The position numbers were made by a program, and so were the translations under genes. A stretch of 64,000 bases of DNA from Woronichinia naegeliana WA131. GTDB lineage: Bacteria; Cyanobacteriota; Cyanobacteriia; Cyanobacteriales; Microcystaceae. Position 1 is the stretch's first letter. Each line of letters begins with the position of its first letter. Below are positions 36,841-47,680 of this stretch, in pieces. A model generated the notes under the pieces. It made no database searches, had not been told where the DNA came from, and saw only the letters and a program-made list of their open reading frames with translations. The stretch is taken from positions 6,480,272 through 6,544,271 of the forward strand of contig CP073041.1 of assembly GCA_025370055.1 (NCBI GenBank). Reading direction: 5' to 3'.

Positions 36841-37476
36841 AGAACAAAATTCGCATTGCTGATCGCTAATCCGCTCTGTAATTTCTAGAATTTTCTTGCT
36901 AAATTAGAGGCACACAGAAAACGTAGTTAACCGAAGTTAAACAGAGTCAACTGCTTTATATTCGCTCCCCGATTGACCGATGGAGGCTTACGCTTCCTTG
37001 GTTCTAGGGTCTGGGACTTGCCTTTGTCCGTTTTCGCCTCCAATAATCAACTTCCTTGTGGTATCAATTACTGGAAACTTCCGAGTCCGTTCTAGCAATA
37101 TTTCCTTTGTTTTTTAAAAAACAAGGAGGCGGGGAGTTCAAAATCCTCCATTCTTGCAGGATACCGTCGGCAACATTGGTATTTGAGTGCAATACGACCC
37201 CATTATCTCTGGTAAACTGCTCCCCAGAGCGAGCCTCTTTAAGAGTCTCGAACTGAGAATCGAGTTGTGACGTATCAACACTTGTCAATTCCAACAATCG
37301 CGCAACCTACGCGATTTGAAACTTAATAACGATTGTAGCAAAAAAAGGGGGGAATTCTCTTATCGACAAGATTCTTTTTGCTCCGATTAACCCCGTTATA
37401 CTTCGTTATTCCATGATCAGGTGTGTTGACCTATTGAGGTTAGGTTAAACCTCCTGACCCTTAGGAGGACAAAGTT
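36841..37476. other. 636-bp gap, no assigned gene
   Basis: Only a weak minus-strand frame at 37064-37297 (77 codons, MLELTSVDTSQLDSQFETL) is open, with no recognised family. A GC-richer segment at about 36970-37050 contains self-complementary stretches (ggaggctta/cgcctcc) that could be structured RNA, but no known RNA family is evident. The end of the gap holds the hairpin at 37450. Confidence 0.4.
37450..37468 (+). promoter_or_regulatory. hairpin masking the Shine-Dalgarno of the next gene
   Basis: CCTCCT (37450-37455) and AGGAGG (37463-37468) are perfect complements around a 7-base loop. AGGAGG is the ribosome binding site, 8 bp before the ATG at 37477. The leader could therefore hide the site and tune translation. 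The structure is seen in the sequence; the regulatory role is inferred. Confidence 0.6.
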
Positions 37477-37713
37477 ATGCGACTGGTAAAGACTTTATTA
37501 ACGATTGGCATCATTGGCGGCGTATTTTTCGTTGGCATTGGTGATCGATTTTTGCCCAAACCCCTCAGTACCTATAGCCGTAATACTCGCAATAGTATCA
37601 ATCAAAAATTATTAAGTCTGATGCCGAGACCTAATCTCAAACGGCCCAGTGCCGAGCGCGAAAAACAAGTGGAAGAGTTAGAAAGAAATGCCGGACAAGA
37701 AGCCAGCCCCTAA
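37477..37713 (+). CDS. small conserved-type membrane-anchored protein (78 aa)
   Basis: An N-terminal hydrophobic segment (LVKTLLTIGIIGGVFFVGIG, residues 3-22) is followed by a basic, Pro-rich region (LMPRPNLKRPSAEREKQVEE). It looks like a single-pass protein with a cytoplasmic or thylakoid-facing tail. Family not recognised. It has a very strong ribosome binding site, AGGAGG, which is within a hairpin. It is convergent with ilvC. Confidence 0.75.
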   Translation: MRLVKTLLTIGIIGGVFFVGIGDRFLPKPLSTYSRNTRNSINQKLLSLMPRPNLKRPSAEREKQVEELERNAGQEASP

Positions 37714-37767
37714 TTCATCAGTCTAACTATCCTACTTTCTGATCGCGCCCTCAGAGCCAGTCTAGGA

Positions 37768-38793
<1,026 letters not shown>

Positions 38794-38857
38794 TTATCTA
38801 CAAACTCTTTATTATATCAGGGTGCGATCGCCTTTAAGGCCCTTTTGGGTTTTGTCC

Positions 38858-39068
38858 CAGCAATTCTAAATTTGCGCTGTAGCCAGGGTTTCAGGTTTTA
38901 GTTCGCATAATACAGGGTAAAATTCAACGGGATTAACAAGTTCATTTTACGAGTCTTCCGGTTTTTAGGTACAATAGTGCGCATAGAATTACCCCAAAAC
39001 CCCCCTTTAAAATGTTCTTTAAATCTAATCTCTAAAAAGCTTGCTGTGTCTAAACCTGAGAATTGCTG
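38858..39068. mobile_element. MITE M2, copy 3 (at the 3' end of speB)
   Basis: 211 bp, with the same ends and body as the other M2 copies plus a 5-bp internal insertion (TCTAATCTC near 39027). No flanking 9-bp duplication is found (TTTTGTCC left, AAGAATTAC right), suggesting a deletion or recombination on one side. It supplies the last codons of the speB frame. Confidence 0.85.
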
Positions 39069-39951
39069 AAGAATTACTGCAAAAGAAACGATAACCAATC
39101 AATTTATAGATTAACTTCGCCGTTGTAAATTCTGAGACAACGGAATCGCTAACGGGAGCTAATTCCATCACATCACAGCCAATCACCTCATGGCGTTCAA
39201 ATACCCGACGCAAAAATCGGAGTGTTTCGTGCCAACCCATACCGCCTGGCTCTGGAGTACCGACCCCTGGCATAAAGCCCGGATCGAGACCATCTACGTC
39301 AATGGTAATAAAGACCTTAGCCGTTTTGATTTTGCTCAAAGCTTCCTCAATCCAATGGGGATTAACCGCCATTTCTCGCGCCCAGATCACGGTCATTTGT
39401 TTTTCCCTAATCAGATCCGCTTCTTCTTTGCAAATGGCCCGAATACCAACAGGTAAAGTGGGCAAACCCATTTCTAAAACCCGACGCATCACGCAGGCAT
39501 GGTTATGTTGTGAACCTTCAAAGGAATGACGCAGATCGCCATGAGCATCGATTTGAATGACCGTAAAGGGTTCTGCTAGGCTTTGCTGATAAGCTCGCAC
39601 TACTCCTGTAGTAATGGCGTGTTCTCCTCCCACCGCTACAACAAACTTGCGATCGCCAATCAAGTCTAGAACAGTGCTGGTGGTGACGGTTAGCATCGGC
39701 TCGGCGGTTAGCCCAGGATTTTGACGAGTATCAGCAATGTAGGAACAGGTGTAAATACCCACTTCATGACAGGTTTCCCGTTGTAACTCTTCATCGTAGG
39801 CTTCCAACTGATTTGAGGCAATTAATACCCCTTCTGGCCCCTGCTCACAGCCTTTTCGATAGGTCGTCGTTGCTTCGTAGGGAATGGGAAGGATCACCGC
39901 CTGGGCGATCGCGTAGGGAGTTTCGGCTTCTGAACCGAGGAATTGTTGCAT
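39025..39951 (-). CDS. speB: agmatinase/ureohydrolase SpeB with MITE-encoded tail
   Basis: A manganese ureohydrolase (agmatinase type) of polyamine/arginine metabolism. It has GGEHAITTG, the Mn ligands in QIDAHGDLRHSFEG and FITIDVDGLDPGFMPG, and EVIGCDVMELAP. The native sequence ends around LIYKLIGYRFFCSNS. The last 14 codons or so (AILRFRHSKLFRD) come from MITE M2. The catalytic core is whole, so activity may survive, but the 3' end and terminator are changed. Agmatinase versus guanidino-acid hydrolase cannot be fixed by eye. Confidence 0.88.
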   Translation of the reverse strand: MQQFLGSEAETPYAIAQAVILPIPYEATTTYRKGCEQGPEGVLIASNQLEAYDEELQRETCHEVGIYTCSYIADTRQNPGLTAEPMLTVTTSTVLDLIGDRKFVVAVGGEHAITTGVVRAYQQSLAEPFTVIQIDAHGDLRHSFEGSQHNHACVMRRVLEMGLPTLPVGIRAICKEEADLIREKQMTVIWAREMAVNPHWIEEALSKIKTAKVFITIDVDGLDPGFMPGVGTPEPGGMGWHETLRFLRRVFERHEVIGCDVMELAPVSDSVVSEFTTAKLIYKLIGYRFFCSNSSAILRFRHSKLFRD

Positions 39952-40002
39952 GGTTAGGGAATGGGGGGACTGGGAGATAGGGGGATTGGGGAGAGGGGGG
40001 AG

Positions 40003-40278
40003 TTAGTCAGTGCGTTCTAGTTGCCAGAGGATTTGATTACCTTCCCGTCGCACCCTAGAAACAACCCAATTACGCCATGACCAATGATCGCCTCTACTGG
40101 TGACAGCACTCGCATTAATATCCATCAGATCAGCCAACTCTGAACTAGTAATTAAATAGCCTTTATTGGCAACTTCATCGGCTACTCGTAGCGTTTCGAT
40201 CAAGTTTTTAATCTGAGTCACTCGCTCTTCACGAGATAAAAGAGATTCTTCGCTGATACTTGTCGAGGCTTCTATCAT
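40003..40278 (-). CDS. hypothetical cyanobacterial protein, possible winged helix (91 aa)
   Basis: Family not named. Residues about 20-60 (TQIKNLIETLRVADEVANKG, YLITSSELADLMDINASAVT) resemble a helix-turn-helix. The remainder (GDHWSWRNWVVSRVRREGNQ, ILWQLERTD) looks like the wing and strand of a small DNA-binding domain. It is 51 bp upstream of speB in the same direction and may share its transcript. Confidence 0.7.
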   Translation of the reverse strand: MIEASTSISEESLLSREERVTQIKNLIETLRVADEVANKGYLITSSELADLMDINASAVTSRGDHWSWRNWVVSRVRREGNQILWQLERTD

Positions 40279-40576
40279 AGAGTTTAGTTAAGTAAGGGGT
40301 GACAGCTGAGAGACGCACAATCTTAGGGAACAAGCCAGTTATGAATAAAATTGGAGAGGTTAGGAATATTAAAACGATTTTCAGCCTCGTATTACAGCAT
40401 AACGAGTTTTCGCGTGACTGTTTAGGCTGAACCCATAACTCTTATCAAGAATAAATGACTTTCGTTCAGTCAAATCTAGTTTATGGAGAAACCATCATCT
40501 CTAGACACCGCGAATAGAGCATAATGAAAGATTATATCGGCTCGAAAACTTGAAAACGATTGAATAGAAGATTGTC

Positions 40577-40975
40577 ATGGCTACCCTAGATAAACTGGAA
40601 CCAGCAAACAAGGCAGATGTATTAGTTTATCAGCCCTACTATCCCAGTAAGGATAAACAGAAACTTCTTCCTCTCGCCCTGAGTCTCTACAACCAAGGGA
40701 GATTGGAGGGAAAACGCCGCATTGAGTCTGGAGAAGGGATTTCCTTGGCGGCTTCCTGGTATGTCTCAAAACTGCCGTCAGAATTAACTCGCTGTCGTGT
40801 CCAATTTGAAGGTCAAGCGGAACTCAGTTATGAAATCACGATTCTGAATTCTGAATTTATTGATTATCTGATTGATCTCATCTTTATTTTCCGAGAATCT
40901 AAAGAGGTGGACTTTCCCCAGGCTTTTTATCGTAAGTTATTGCGTTTTGATGAAGCAGCTAACGCTCCAGCGTAA
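40577..40975 (+). CDS. ebsA: type IV pilus biogenesis/biofilm protein EbsA-like
   Basis: A 132-aa protein matching the cyanobacterial EbsA pattern as I recall it: VLVYQPYYPSKDKQKLLPLA, LSLYNQGRLEGKRRIE and SWYVSKLPSELTRCRVQFEG. In Synechococcus elongatus EbsA is needed for type IV pilus assembly and for self-suppression of biofilm. It precedes a DRTGG-domain gene by about 70 bp in the same direction. Confidence 0.75.
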   Translation: MATLDKLEPANKADVLVYQPYYPSKDKQKLLPLALSLYNQGRLEGKRRIESGEGISLAASWYVSKLPSELTRCRVQFEGQAELSYEITILNSEFIDYLIDLIFIFRESKEVDFPQAFYRKLLRFDEAANAPA

Positions 40976-41046
40976 ATTTTTCTCGAATTTTTCTAGCCTC
41001 ATTGTGTTTCGATGGTTAATTATTGCAATTTTTAAGGAGTATTTTC

Positions 41047-42126
41047 GTGGCCAATTCTGCCCAATGTTTGTTAATCGGTTCCATCGAAGCCTATAGTGGC
41101 AAATCTGGTACTATTTTAGGTTTAGCGCAACAACTACAGCGGGAAGGATTAGCGATCGCCTATGGTAAGCCCATTGGGAACTGTTCTGGTGATCAAGATA
41201 ACCCTCAAGAGGATGCAGATATTGCCTTTGTCGCTGAAGTTCTCGGTTTAAGTGCAAATCAGATCTTGATGCCGCTTTTGACCCTCAATACCCATACCAT
41301 TGAAGCGTGTTTGCGAGGAGAAGGGGCAGTTAACTACCGCGAAAAGTTTCAATCTTCTCTTCAAGATATCCAAGCAGATATTGTCATTTTGGAAGGGCCC
41401 GGCAATCTTTGGGAAGGCAGTTTATTTAATCTTTCCTTTTTAGAATTGGCTAAAACCATTAAGGCAGGGATTTTACTCGTTGCTCGTTATCATTCCCCTT
41501 TGGTGGTGGATGGCTTTCTCAAGGCCCATCAAGAATTGGGAGAGTCTCTTTGGGGAGTGGTAATTAATGATATTCCGCCTGAGTCCATGACAGAGGTTCA
41601 GACCCTGGTTAAGCCTTTTTTAGAAAAACAGCATATTTCTGTGTTGGGTTTATTGCCCCAGGATCGCTTATTACGCAGTGTCAGTGTTCGTGAAATTGCT
41701 CATCAGTTAAACGCGAAGGTTTTGTGTCGTCCTGATCGTTTAGATTTGATGGTAGAAAGTCTGACGATTGGCGCGATGAATGTTAACTCTGCCCTAGAAT
41801 ATTTTCGTAAAGGGGAAAATCAGGCTGTTATCACCGGCGGCGATCGCACCGATCTCCAATTAGCAGCTTTGGAAACCTCAACCAATTGTCTGATTTTGAC
41901 GGGTCATGTTACTCCCCAACCTTTAATTATCAGCCGGGCAGAAGATCTAGAAGTGCCTATTTTGTCGGTGAATTTGGATACCCTGAGAACAGTCGAAATT
42001 GTTGATAATGCCTTTGGCACAGTTCGTTTGCAAGAATCGATCAAAGTAGAATGTATTCAAAAACTTATGGCTGACAATTTTGATCTAGCTACTTTCCAAA
42101 AAAAGCTCAATCACGTTAAGGCTTAA
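41047..42126 (+). CDS. phosphotransacetylase-family / DRTGG domain protein
   Basis: A 359-aa protein. The N-terminal half is a dethiobiotin-synthetase-like P-loop domain ([20 protein letters not shown]). The C-terminal half carries the DRTGG domain ([20 protein letters not shown]) as found at the N-terminus of some Pta enzymes. No catalytic phosphotransacetylase domain follows, so a sensory or regulatory role is more likely than acetyl transfer. GTG 41047 is chosen because AAGGAG (41034-41039) lies 7 bp upstream. Confidence 0.85.
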   Translation: MANSAQCLLIGSIEAYSGKSGTILGLAQQLQREGLAIAYGKPIGNCSGDQDNPQEDADIAFVAEVLGLSANQILMPLLTLNTHTIEACLRGEGAVNYREKFQSSLQDIQADIVILEGPGNLWEGSLFNLSFLELAKTIKAGILLVARYHSPLVVDGFLKAHQELGESLWGVVINDIPPESMTEVQTLVKPFLEKQHISVLGLLPQDRLLRSVSVREIAHQLNAKVLCRPDRLDLMVESLTIGAMNVNSALEYFRKGENQAVITGGDRTDLQLAALETSTNCLILTGHVTPQPLIISRAEDLEVPILSVNLDTLRTVEIVDNAFGTVRLQESIKVECIQKLMADNFDLATFQKKLNHVKA

Positions 42127-42142
42127 ATCCTACGAATTACCG

Positions 42143-42315
42143 CTAAATTTCGACGGTGAAAATAGAACCCTGGGGCTGATTAGGTGAAAGAGTCAAAGTC
42201 CCTCCCTGGGCTTCTACCGCCATTTTACAGAAGGCTAGACCTAAGCCAATTTGAGTCGTATTTTGTTGGATGGTTCCGATCTCAAACTTTTGGAAAATTT
42301 TCCCACCTGTAAATA
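42143..42315 (-). pseudogene. histidine kinase remnant (ATPase C-terminus)
   Basis: The minus strand reads GLGLAFCKMAVEAQGGTLTL to SIFTVEI-stop, the G2-box end of a HATPase_c domain. Nothing upstream continues the kinase; the region runs into unrecognised DNA and then IS-C copy 3. A 15-bp match to the IS-J end (CAGGGCGAACGCATC, about 42389-42403) hints at an earlier ISAs1 event. Confidence 0.75.
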
Positions 42316-42515
42316 ATTAATTGATGATGGTTCTTCGGTATTCGTTATGCCAAATATGAGGTTATCTACTCCAGAACCCATGCCAAGAAACAGGGCGAAC
42401 GCATCAAAATTCTAGACCCTTTATTTGACAAGTCTTTAAGCCCACATTCCGTACATAAAAGAAGAACAAAGAAAATAAGAAAAGCACCTATGACAAAAGA
42501 TAATACTGACAAGTA

Positions 42516-44202
42516 GGGCTTGCTGAAAAAGTCAAAAAACGAAAGAAATGTGGGTTAGGGAAGTATGGACTGAAAAAGCATAGATAACTTATCCTTATGG
42601 AAACAAATCAAAATACAGATTTTGTTTAATCTATTGTTCCTTTCTGTCTAAAAAGGTCAACACAAATCACTCCTCACAAAAGAGAGGAAAATTAACACCA
42701 TTTTTCACAAGAAAAACGACTCTACAACTTTTTACTTTTTGTCTTCTGAAGTAGAGTAGAAAGATGCATTACCAAAAAGTTCATCGCAATTACCGTTTCC
42801 GAGGTCTCAGGTAGTTTGGCCATCACTCGACCAAGACTAAATTTCCTCTTTCCCTGTCCGAATTTACCCTCAATGGCATTACGCACTCTTTCATCTGAGC
42901 GTGCCTCTTTCTTTTTTTCTTTGCTCACCTCTTTCGGCGGTCTTCCCAATCGGGGACCACTCATTCTTATATCCCTTTCTTTACAATAAGCTCGATTCGC
43001 TTTTGTTCGATAGATTTTATCCACATGAACCGATTCCGGATAACATCCTGTTTCCCTTTTATATTCTTCTATTCGCGCTTGTAAATCTCCCGATTCGTTG
43101 TAATTATCCCAACTTAATTTGTCTAAGAAGACAAAGCCATTCACATTACTTGCCGATATTTTAGCTCCAAACTCTACTGCTTTTCCCGCTTTTCCACGCA
43201 CTATTGGACGCACGTGAGGTTGGCTTACACTCACAATTCTGTTTTCTACTTTATTTGTCTTTTTTTCATACATTTCTAACTGTTGCTCATACACTTTTCC
43301 TATCGTTACAAGCTCTTCTTGCTCTTTTTTCGTTAGTTTTTCTAACTTTGCTCCCTCTTCTATCATTTTTTCTATATCAGACAAGTTTCTTTTTATATAT
43401 CCTAGTTGTTTTTTTGTTCCTTTTCTTCTTTCTTTTTTTGACACACGACGTTTTTTTGCTATGGCTAAGTACTCTTTTCTTGCCACTTCCCTATAAGTCC
43501 TCGGCTTTTCTTTCCTTTTCTCTTTTATTTCTTCATACAGCTTATCTATTATTTTTTCTGTTTTTTCTCTGGCATCATTCAATATTCCTATATCCGTTGG
43601 ATATTTTATATCTGCTGGTGTACAAGTCGCATCTAACAATAACTTTCCTTCATTTTCTTTTTTTTCTGACGCTACACCCGTCGCTTTTTTTCTATTTCTT
43701 TATTAATTTTATTTATTAATTCCATTCCTATTTTTTTACGAAAATGAACCATCATTGACGCATTAAATGCTTCTTTGCTACTATAGCTTTCCATTCCTAT
43801 AAAGTACTGTAAATAAGGGTTCTCTTTTATTTGTTCTACTGTTTCTCTGTCACTTTTTCCTGAAATTTCTTTGATAATTAATGCTCCTAATGCCATTCTA
43901 AATGATTTGGCTGGGGCTCCTTTTTTTTCTGTGAAGTTTTTTGCATATTCTTCCTCATATTCTTCCCAAAGAATCATTTTTGACATTTCTATCCAACGAT
44001 TTTCTTCGTCTAACTGCCCGCCGAACAGATTTTTCAAGTTTTCTGGTGTTTCAATTGAGTACTGTTGCTTTCGGTACATCTGCTTTCTCTCTTCTTAATG
44101 CAATGGTTTTGAGGCATTCTACCCTATTTTCGTGCATTCTAGCGGTTCTTAATTCGCCTACTATTTTTCTCCGTAAAGGTTTCAGCTTTTTTCAGCAAGC
44201 CC
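42516..44202 (-). mobile_element. IS-A copy 4 (IS5-like), complete with 6-bp TSD
   Basis: 1687 bp with both IS-A ends and a perfect 6-bp duplication CAAGTA (42510-42515 and 44203-44208) within IS-C copy 3. This is the clean case that fixes the IS-A target duplication length. Confidence 0.93.
42722..44079 (-). CDS. IS-A transposase, -1 frameshifted fusion (copy 4)
   Basis: ORF1 44079-43672 and ORF2 ending at 42722, overlapping through the same A-AAA-AAG heptamer as copy 3 (about 43684-43690 on the plus strand). Near-identical to copy 3 except VMHLSTLL for VMNLSTLL. Intact. Confidence 0.87.
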
Positions 44203-44568
44203 CAAGTAGTAGCCCCAAAAAAGCCTAAAAGCCTCTCTCGCTCAAGCGTGAGATTGATAATTTGGGGACAATTATCCAGTACAACCCAATGAATCCCCCT
44301 CAAAGTCTGAAAAATCAAACGCAGAGTCGGAGGTTGAGTCGGCTTTCCCAACTGATTAGGCACAGTCTCCTCCTGCTCTGCCAGAGCCTGTCTCAGTTTA
44401 CGTTGCCCCAAGCTGTACACCAACAAACACAACGGCATAATGAAAGTCAATGCCATAATCCTCTCAGGGGTTTTGAGGAAAACACTCGAAGCAAAAAACA
44501 GAGGGTCTTTAAGAAAGCGAAAACCCCGCTCAACCCCTTGCTGTTGCTTGTAGTGGACAAGCATTTGC
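44203..44568 (-). pseudogene. IS-C transposase C-terminal fragment (copy 3)
   Basis: MLVHYKQQQGVERGFRFLKD through VVLDNCPQIINLTLERERLL, with the catalytic Glu region. It is cut on both sides by IS-D copy 2 and IS-A copy 4. Further degenerate pieces lie at 46018-46051 and 47495-47670. Confidence 0.8.
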
Positions 44569-46017
44569 CATTGGTGTCAACTTAAGCCAAAATGCCTACT
44601 CACAAAAGATTAGCCTAAAAGCAGGCGGAAGTAAGAGTAGGCTGAAAAAAAGGTTAGTATATAAAAAAGTGAGCAAAAAACAAATGGCAAGACAACATCC
44701 TCGGAGAAAAGGAAACCCAGACTTACGTCGTAAGACAAATCAGCCAGGGGTAGAAATCCCTGAAATAACAAAAGAGTTGTTTGAATTACTAGAACCCACA
44801 ATGTTTACACCATTAAAATATTTACAGGGAACTCATGAGAAAATGATGAGAGATAGGGTATTAAATTTACCAGTAATGGTGGCATTAGTGTTAAGTATAG
44901 TGTATCGTCAAATAGCGGGTATAAGTGAAGCGGTAAGACTGTTAGAGGAAGAGGGATTGCTATGGGTAGCATCATTAAAAGTAAGCAAACAGGCAGTATC
45001 AAAAAGAATGATGAATGTGCCAGCCGAAATATTTGCAATATTACTAAAAGAAGTGTTAGAAAAAGCAGCCGAAAAAGGGAAGAAGCTCCAAGTAGGAGAA
45101 AAATGGGAAAAAATAAGAGAAAAGTTTAGTGCAGTGTGGATAGCAGATGGCTCAACGCTAGAGCAGATAAGGAAAAATATGAAAATAAGTAAAGAAGAAA
45201 AGAGTAAATTGGGGGGTAAAATAATGATGGTAGTGGAAGCCTTTACCCAAAGACCCGTTACTTTATGGTACACAGAAAATGATAAATCAAATGATAAAAT
45301 ATGGTGTGAAGAATTGGCAGCTAAATTACCAGAAAATGGTTTAATTCTCGTAGATATGGGATTTTTTAGCTTTGTGTGGTTTGATTTGTTAACAGAAGCT
45401 AAAAAGTTTTTTCTAACCAGATTTAGAGCGGGTACATCTTACAAAACCAAACAAGTATTGTCTCAAGGTAGTCATTACAGAGATGAGATTATCATTATGG
45501 GAAATTACCGTTCTAATCCTTGCAAGCATCCGGTGAGATTAGTCTCAGTATTATGGGGAACAATCTGGTATCAGTATTTAACAAATGTGTTGTCTCCCGA
45601 ACAACTGTCCGCCGAAGAGGTCTGTGATTTATATCGAAGACGATGGACAATCGAAGAAGCCTTTTTATTAACGAAAAGACTTTTAGGACTAGCCTATTTA
45701 TGGGTAGGGAATAAGAATGGTGTCCAAATCCAGATTATTTGCACTTTGATTTTCTATACGGTCTTAAATCAATTGGTAGGGGAAGTGGCGATTGCTCTAA
45801 ATCAACCGAAAGAAAAAATCTCAGTAGAGATGGTGTTTCGGAGTCTATACTATGTAGCGAAGGCTATTGCTAGAGGAGAAAAGCCTGATACAGTAACCTA
45901 TCTGGCTGAACGTGCTAAGTTATTTGGTTTGGTCAAAGCTGAGAGAAAGCGACATCGAGAAAAGGCCGCTCTCAATCAACAAATTTGGGAACCCATTCCT
46001 TTAAGTTGACACGGATG
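44569..46017 (+). mobile_element. IS-D copy 2 (IS4-like), complete
   Basis: 1449 bp, same ends as copy 1, perfect 9-bp duplication AGCATTTGC (44560-44568 and 46018-46026) in IS-C copy 3. Confidence 0.95.
44669..46009 (+). CDS. IS-D transposase (IS4-like DDE, 446 aa)
   Basis: Nearly identical to the 7211-8551 copy; one visible substitution is ILLKEVLEKAAEK for ILLKGVLEKAAEK. Intact frame from GTG 44669. Confidence 0.9.
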   Translation: MSKKQMARQHPRRKGNPDLRRKTNQPGVEIPEITKELFELLEPTMFTPLKYLQGTHEKMMRDRVLNLPVMVALVLSIVYRQIAGISEAVRLLEEEGLLWVASLKVSKQAVSKRMMNVPAEIFAILLKEVLEKAAEKGKKLQVGEKWEKIREKFSAVWIADGSTLEQIRKNMKISKEEKSKLGGKIMMVVEAFTQRPVTLWYTENDKSNDKIWCEELAAKLPENGLILVDMGFFSFVWFDLLTEAKKFFLTRFRAGTSYKTKQVLSQGSHYRDEIIIMGNYRSNPCKHPVRLVSVLWGTIWYQYLTNVLSPEQLSAEEVCDLYRRRWTIEEAFLLTKRLLGLAYLWVGNKNGVQIQIICTLIFYTVLNQLVGEVAIALNQPKEKISVEMVFRSLYYVAKAIARGEKPDTVTYLAERAKLFGLVKAERKRHREKAALNQQIWEPIPLS

Positions 46018-46076
46018 AGCATTTGCTCATCGCTCAACGAGGTTTTATCTAGGGTCTGCTGAAAAAGTCCACAAAA

Positions 46077-47304
46077 CTTACATCTTGCAGCAGAACAAAA
46101 GAACGACTGGCGGAAAGGGTCAAGAAAGTGGAAAAAGGAGTAGAAGTGAAAAAACAGCAAAACAATGGAAACCATTCTTATACAAGCCCAGACCCTAGTT
46201 TATACATTGCTAGGTTTGATGCCGACCTCCTATCAACGCGATAGTTTGCAGGCAATGTTGGGGCTATTCCTAGAAGCTCAAGGTCATCCTCTACCCCAAC
46301 ATAGTCAAACAAAATCACCCTCGGCCTTAAGCCGATTTTTGAATCAGTATGATTGGGGTACTCGCCAAATTATCCGAGCAGTGCGAAAAGCAATTCTCAA
46401 AGAACTACTTACCTATGCTCCAAGAGGAAGACGACCTTGGTTGCAGGTGATTGTGGACTTAACGACACTGGAGAAATGCGGAAAATTTAAGGCTTTTGAG
46501 CATTTAATTCATGTTCTTCACGGGAAGAGGGGTTTACATCTTTTGGTGATTTATCTGGTGATAGGAGAATTTCTAGTCCCCTGGGGATTTCGAGTTTGGA
46601 GAGGTAAAGAAACAAGAAGTCCCGCTCAACTCGCGGTGCGATTAGTGGATAGCCTACCCAAAGAACTCCTGAGTGCTTTTCGGGTTGTCATTTTAGCCGA
46701 TACCGCCTTTAGTAGTGTGCAATTCCTTCAAGCGATGAAAAAACGCCGTCTTGCGGTTATCGTCGGTGTGCGTTGTGACCGTAAATTAGCTGATGGTCGT
46801 CAGCTTCGTGATTTGCTCAAAAAAGGACAACAGGTCACTCTTGATGGATTATCTTTCCCTGTTACTATCTCTTGGTTCTACCTCAAACGTAACGGCAAAC
46901 TCGAAAAACGCTTCGTCTTATCGACTCGTCCTCTTAAGTCCAGTACCATTATCTGGTGGGGACGGCGAAGATGGAGTATTGAGGGCTTTTTCAAGACCGT
47001 AAAACATCGTTTTGGTTTACATCGTTTTGGTCAACAAACTCTTCTGGGGGTTTATCGCTGGTTGCTTCTTTCGATGATTAGTTTTCTTCTTGCCCATTGG
47101 GTTTATCTTTCTACTGACTCCTCTAAACCACCTGATTGGGGTCAAGCTTCTGCTTCTGCTCTTCAGACACTTTTTCCTGATGTTGCTCTTTGTTCCCTTT
47201 TTTCTCAAGTCGAGCGATTACGTCCACTTTTGCAATCTTTTGGACTCCAACTTCAGTTAGTTGCTGTCACAACTTAGAACATGAGTTTTGGTGCAAGATG
47301 TAAG
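46077..47304 (+). mobile_element. IS-I, complete, inserted in MITE M1
   Basis: 1228 bp with perfect 13-bp ends CTTACATCTTGCA/TGCAAGATGTAAG and a 5-bp duplication CAAAA (46072-46076, 47305-47309). The empty MITE copy at 58146 shows the uninterrupted site CCACAAAACGAACC. Confidence 0.93.
46165..47277 (+). CDS. IS-I transposase (IS4-superfamily DDE, 370 aa)
   Basis: Likely catalytic residues: LQVIVDLTTLEKCGKF, VVILADTAFSSVQFL and the Glu of WWGRRRWSIEGFFKTVKHRF. This resembles IS701/IS4-type enzymes; the exact family is uncertain. The frame is intact from ATG 46165. Confidence 0.87.
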   Translation: METILIQAQTLVYTLLGLMPTSYQRDSLQAMLGLFLEAQGHPLPQHSQTKSPSALSRFLNQYDWGTRQIIRAVRKAILKELLTYAPRGRRPWLQVIVDLTTLEKCGKFKAFEHLIHVLHGKRGLHLLVIYLVIGEFLVPWGFRVWRGKETRSPAQLAVRLVDSLPKELLSAFRVVILADTAFSSVQFLQAMKKRRLAVIVGVRCDRKLADGRQLRDLLKKGQQVTLDGLSFPVTISWFYLKRNGKLEKRFVLSTRPLKSSTIIWWGRRRWSIEGFFKTVKHRFGLHRFGQQTLLGVYRWLLLSMISFLLAHWVYLSTDSSKPPDWGQASASALQTLFPDVALCSLFSQVERLRPLLQSFGLQLQLVAVTT

Positions 47305-47680
47305 CAAAACGAACCTAGATGCCACAAGACGCCAAAAATGGTGACTTCAGAGAGTTGTTTCCAATTTCAACCCCCAGTTTTCCAACGACGTGCATGGGCT
47401 TTGAGCCTCCAAAGTCTATAACCTTGCACCTGATCGTTTTTAAAATACTTGAAAGCATTATCTGGCAAGGGTTCTATACTTATTCAGCAAGCCCTATCTA
47501 ACTGATTCGTCGCCAAGACAAAACGTCCTGCTGTCTGCTCTGAAGCTTGAATTTTATCAATATTGAGGCTTAAAGTGGCTTGAGCATGGTAGCTAAGACG
47601 AGTGGGCTGTTCATGGGGGCGGGGTTTACCCCGATGACCGTAATGAGGTTTTTCTACTATGGTTAGGGCGTGTCATCAAT

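Larger units (their letters stand above)
46052..47494. mobile_element. MITE M1, copy 1, occupied by IS-I
   Basis: Ends GGGTCTGCTGAAAAAGTCC and TTATTCAGCAAGCCC match the empty copy at 58146-58355. A perfect 6-bp duplication TATCTA (46046-46051, 47495-47500) flanks it in IS-C copy 3. IS-I sits 25 bp inside its left end. Without IS-I and one TSD the element is about 210 bp. Confidence 0.92.
42441..47680 (-). mobile_element. IS-C copy 3, divergent, hosting three or four later insertions
   Basis: The IS-C right end (CCCACATTCCGTAC) is at 42441. Its own sequence is at 42441-42515, 44203-44568, 46018-46051 and 47495-about 47670. IS-A copy 4 (TSD CAAGTA), IS-D copy 2 (TSD AGCATTTGC) and MITE M1 (TSD TATCTA) separate these pieces, and IS-J cuts the far side. 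The IS-C sequence here differs at many positions from copies 2 and 4, so it is an older resident. Confidence 0.85.

Noticed and set aside
42127-42440. Possible additional gene between the DRTGG protein and IS-C copy 3
   Set aside because: Only the histidine-kinase tail and a short frame (YAKYEVIYSRTHAKKQGERI) are visible; the latter has no recognisable family or start.
47672-47680. GTCATCAAT next to IS-J as evidence that IS-J replaced an IS-E copy
   Set aside because: Only the 9-mer matches; no IS-E sequence adjoins and the surrounding DNA aligns with IS-C, so chance cannot be excluded.
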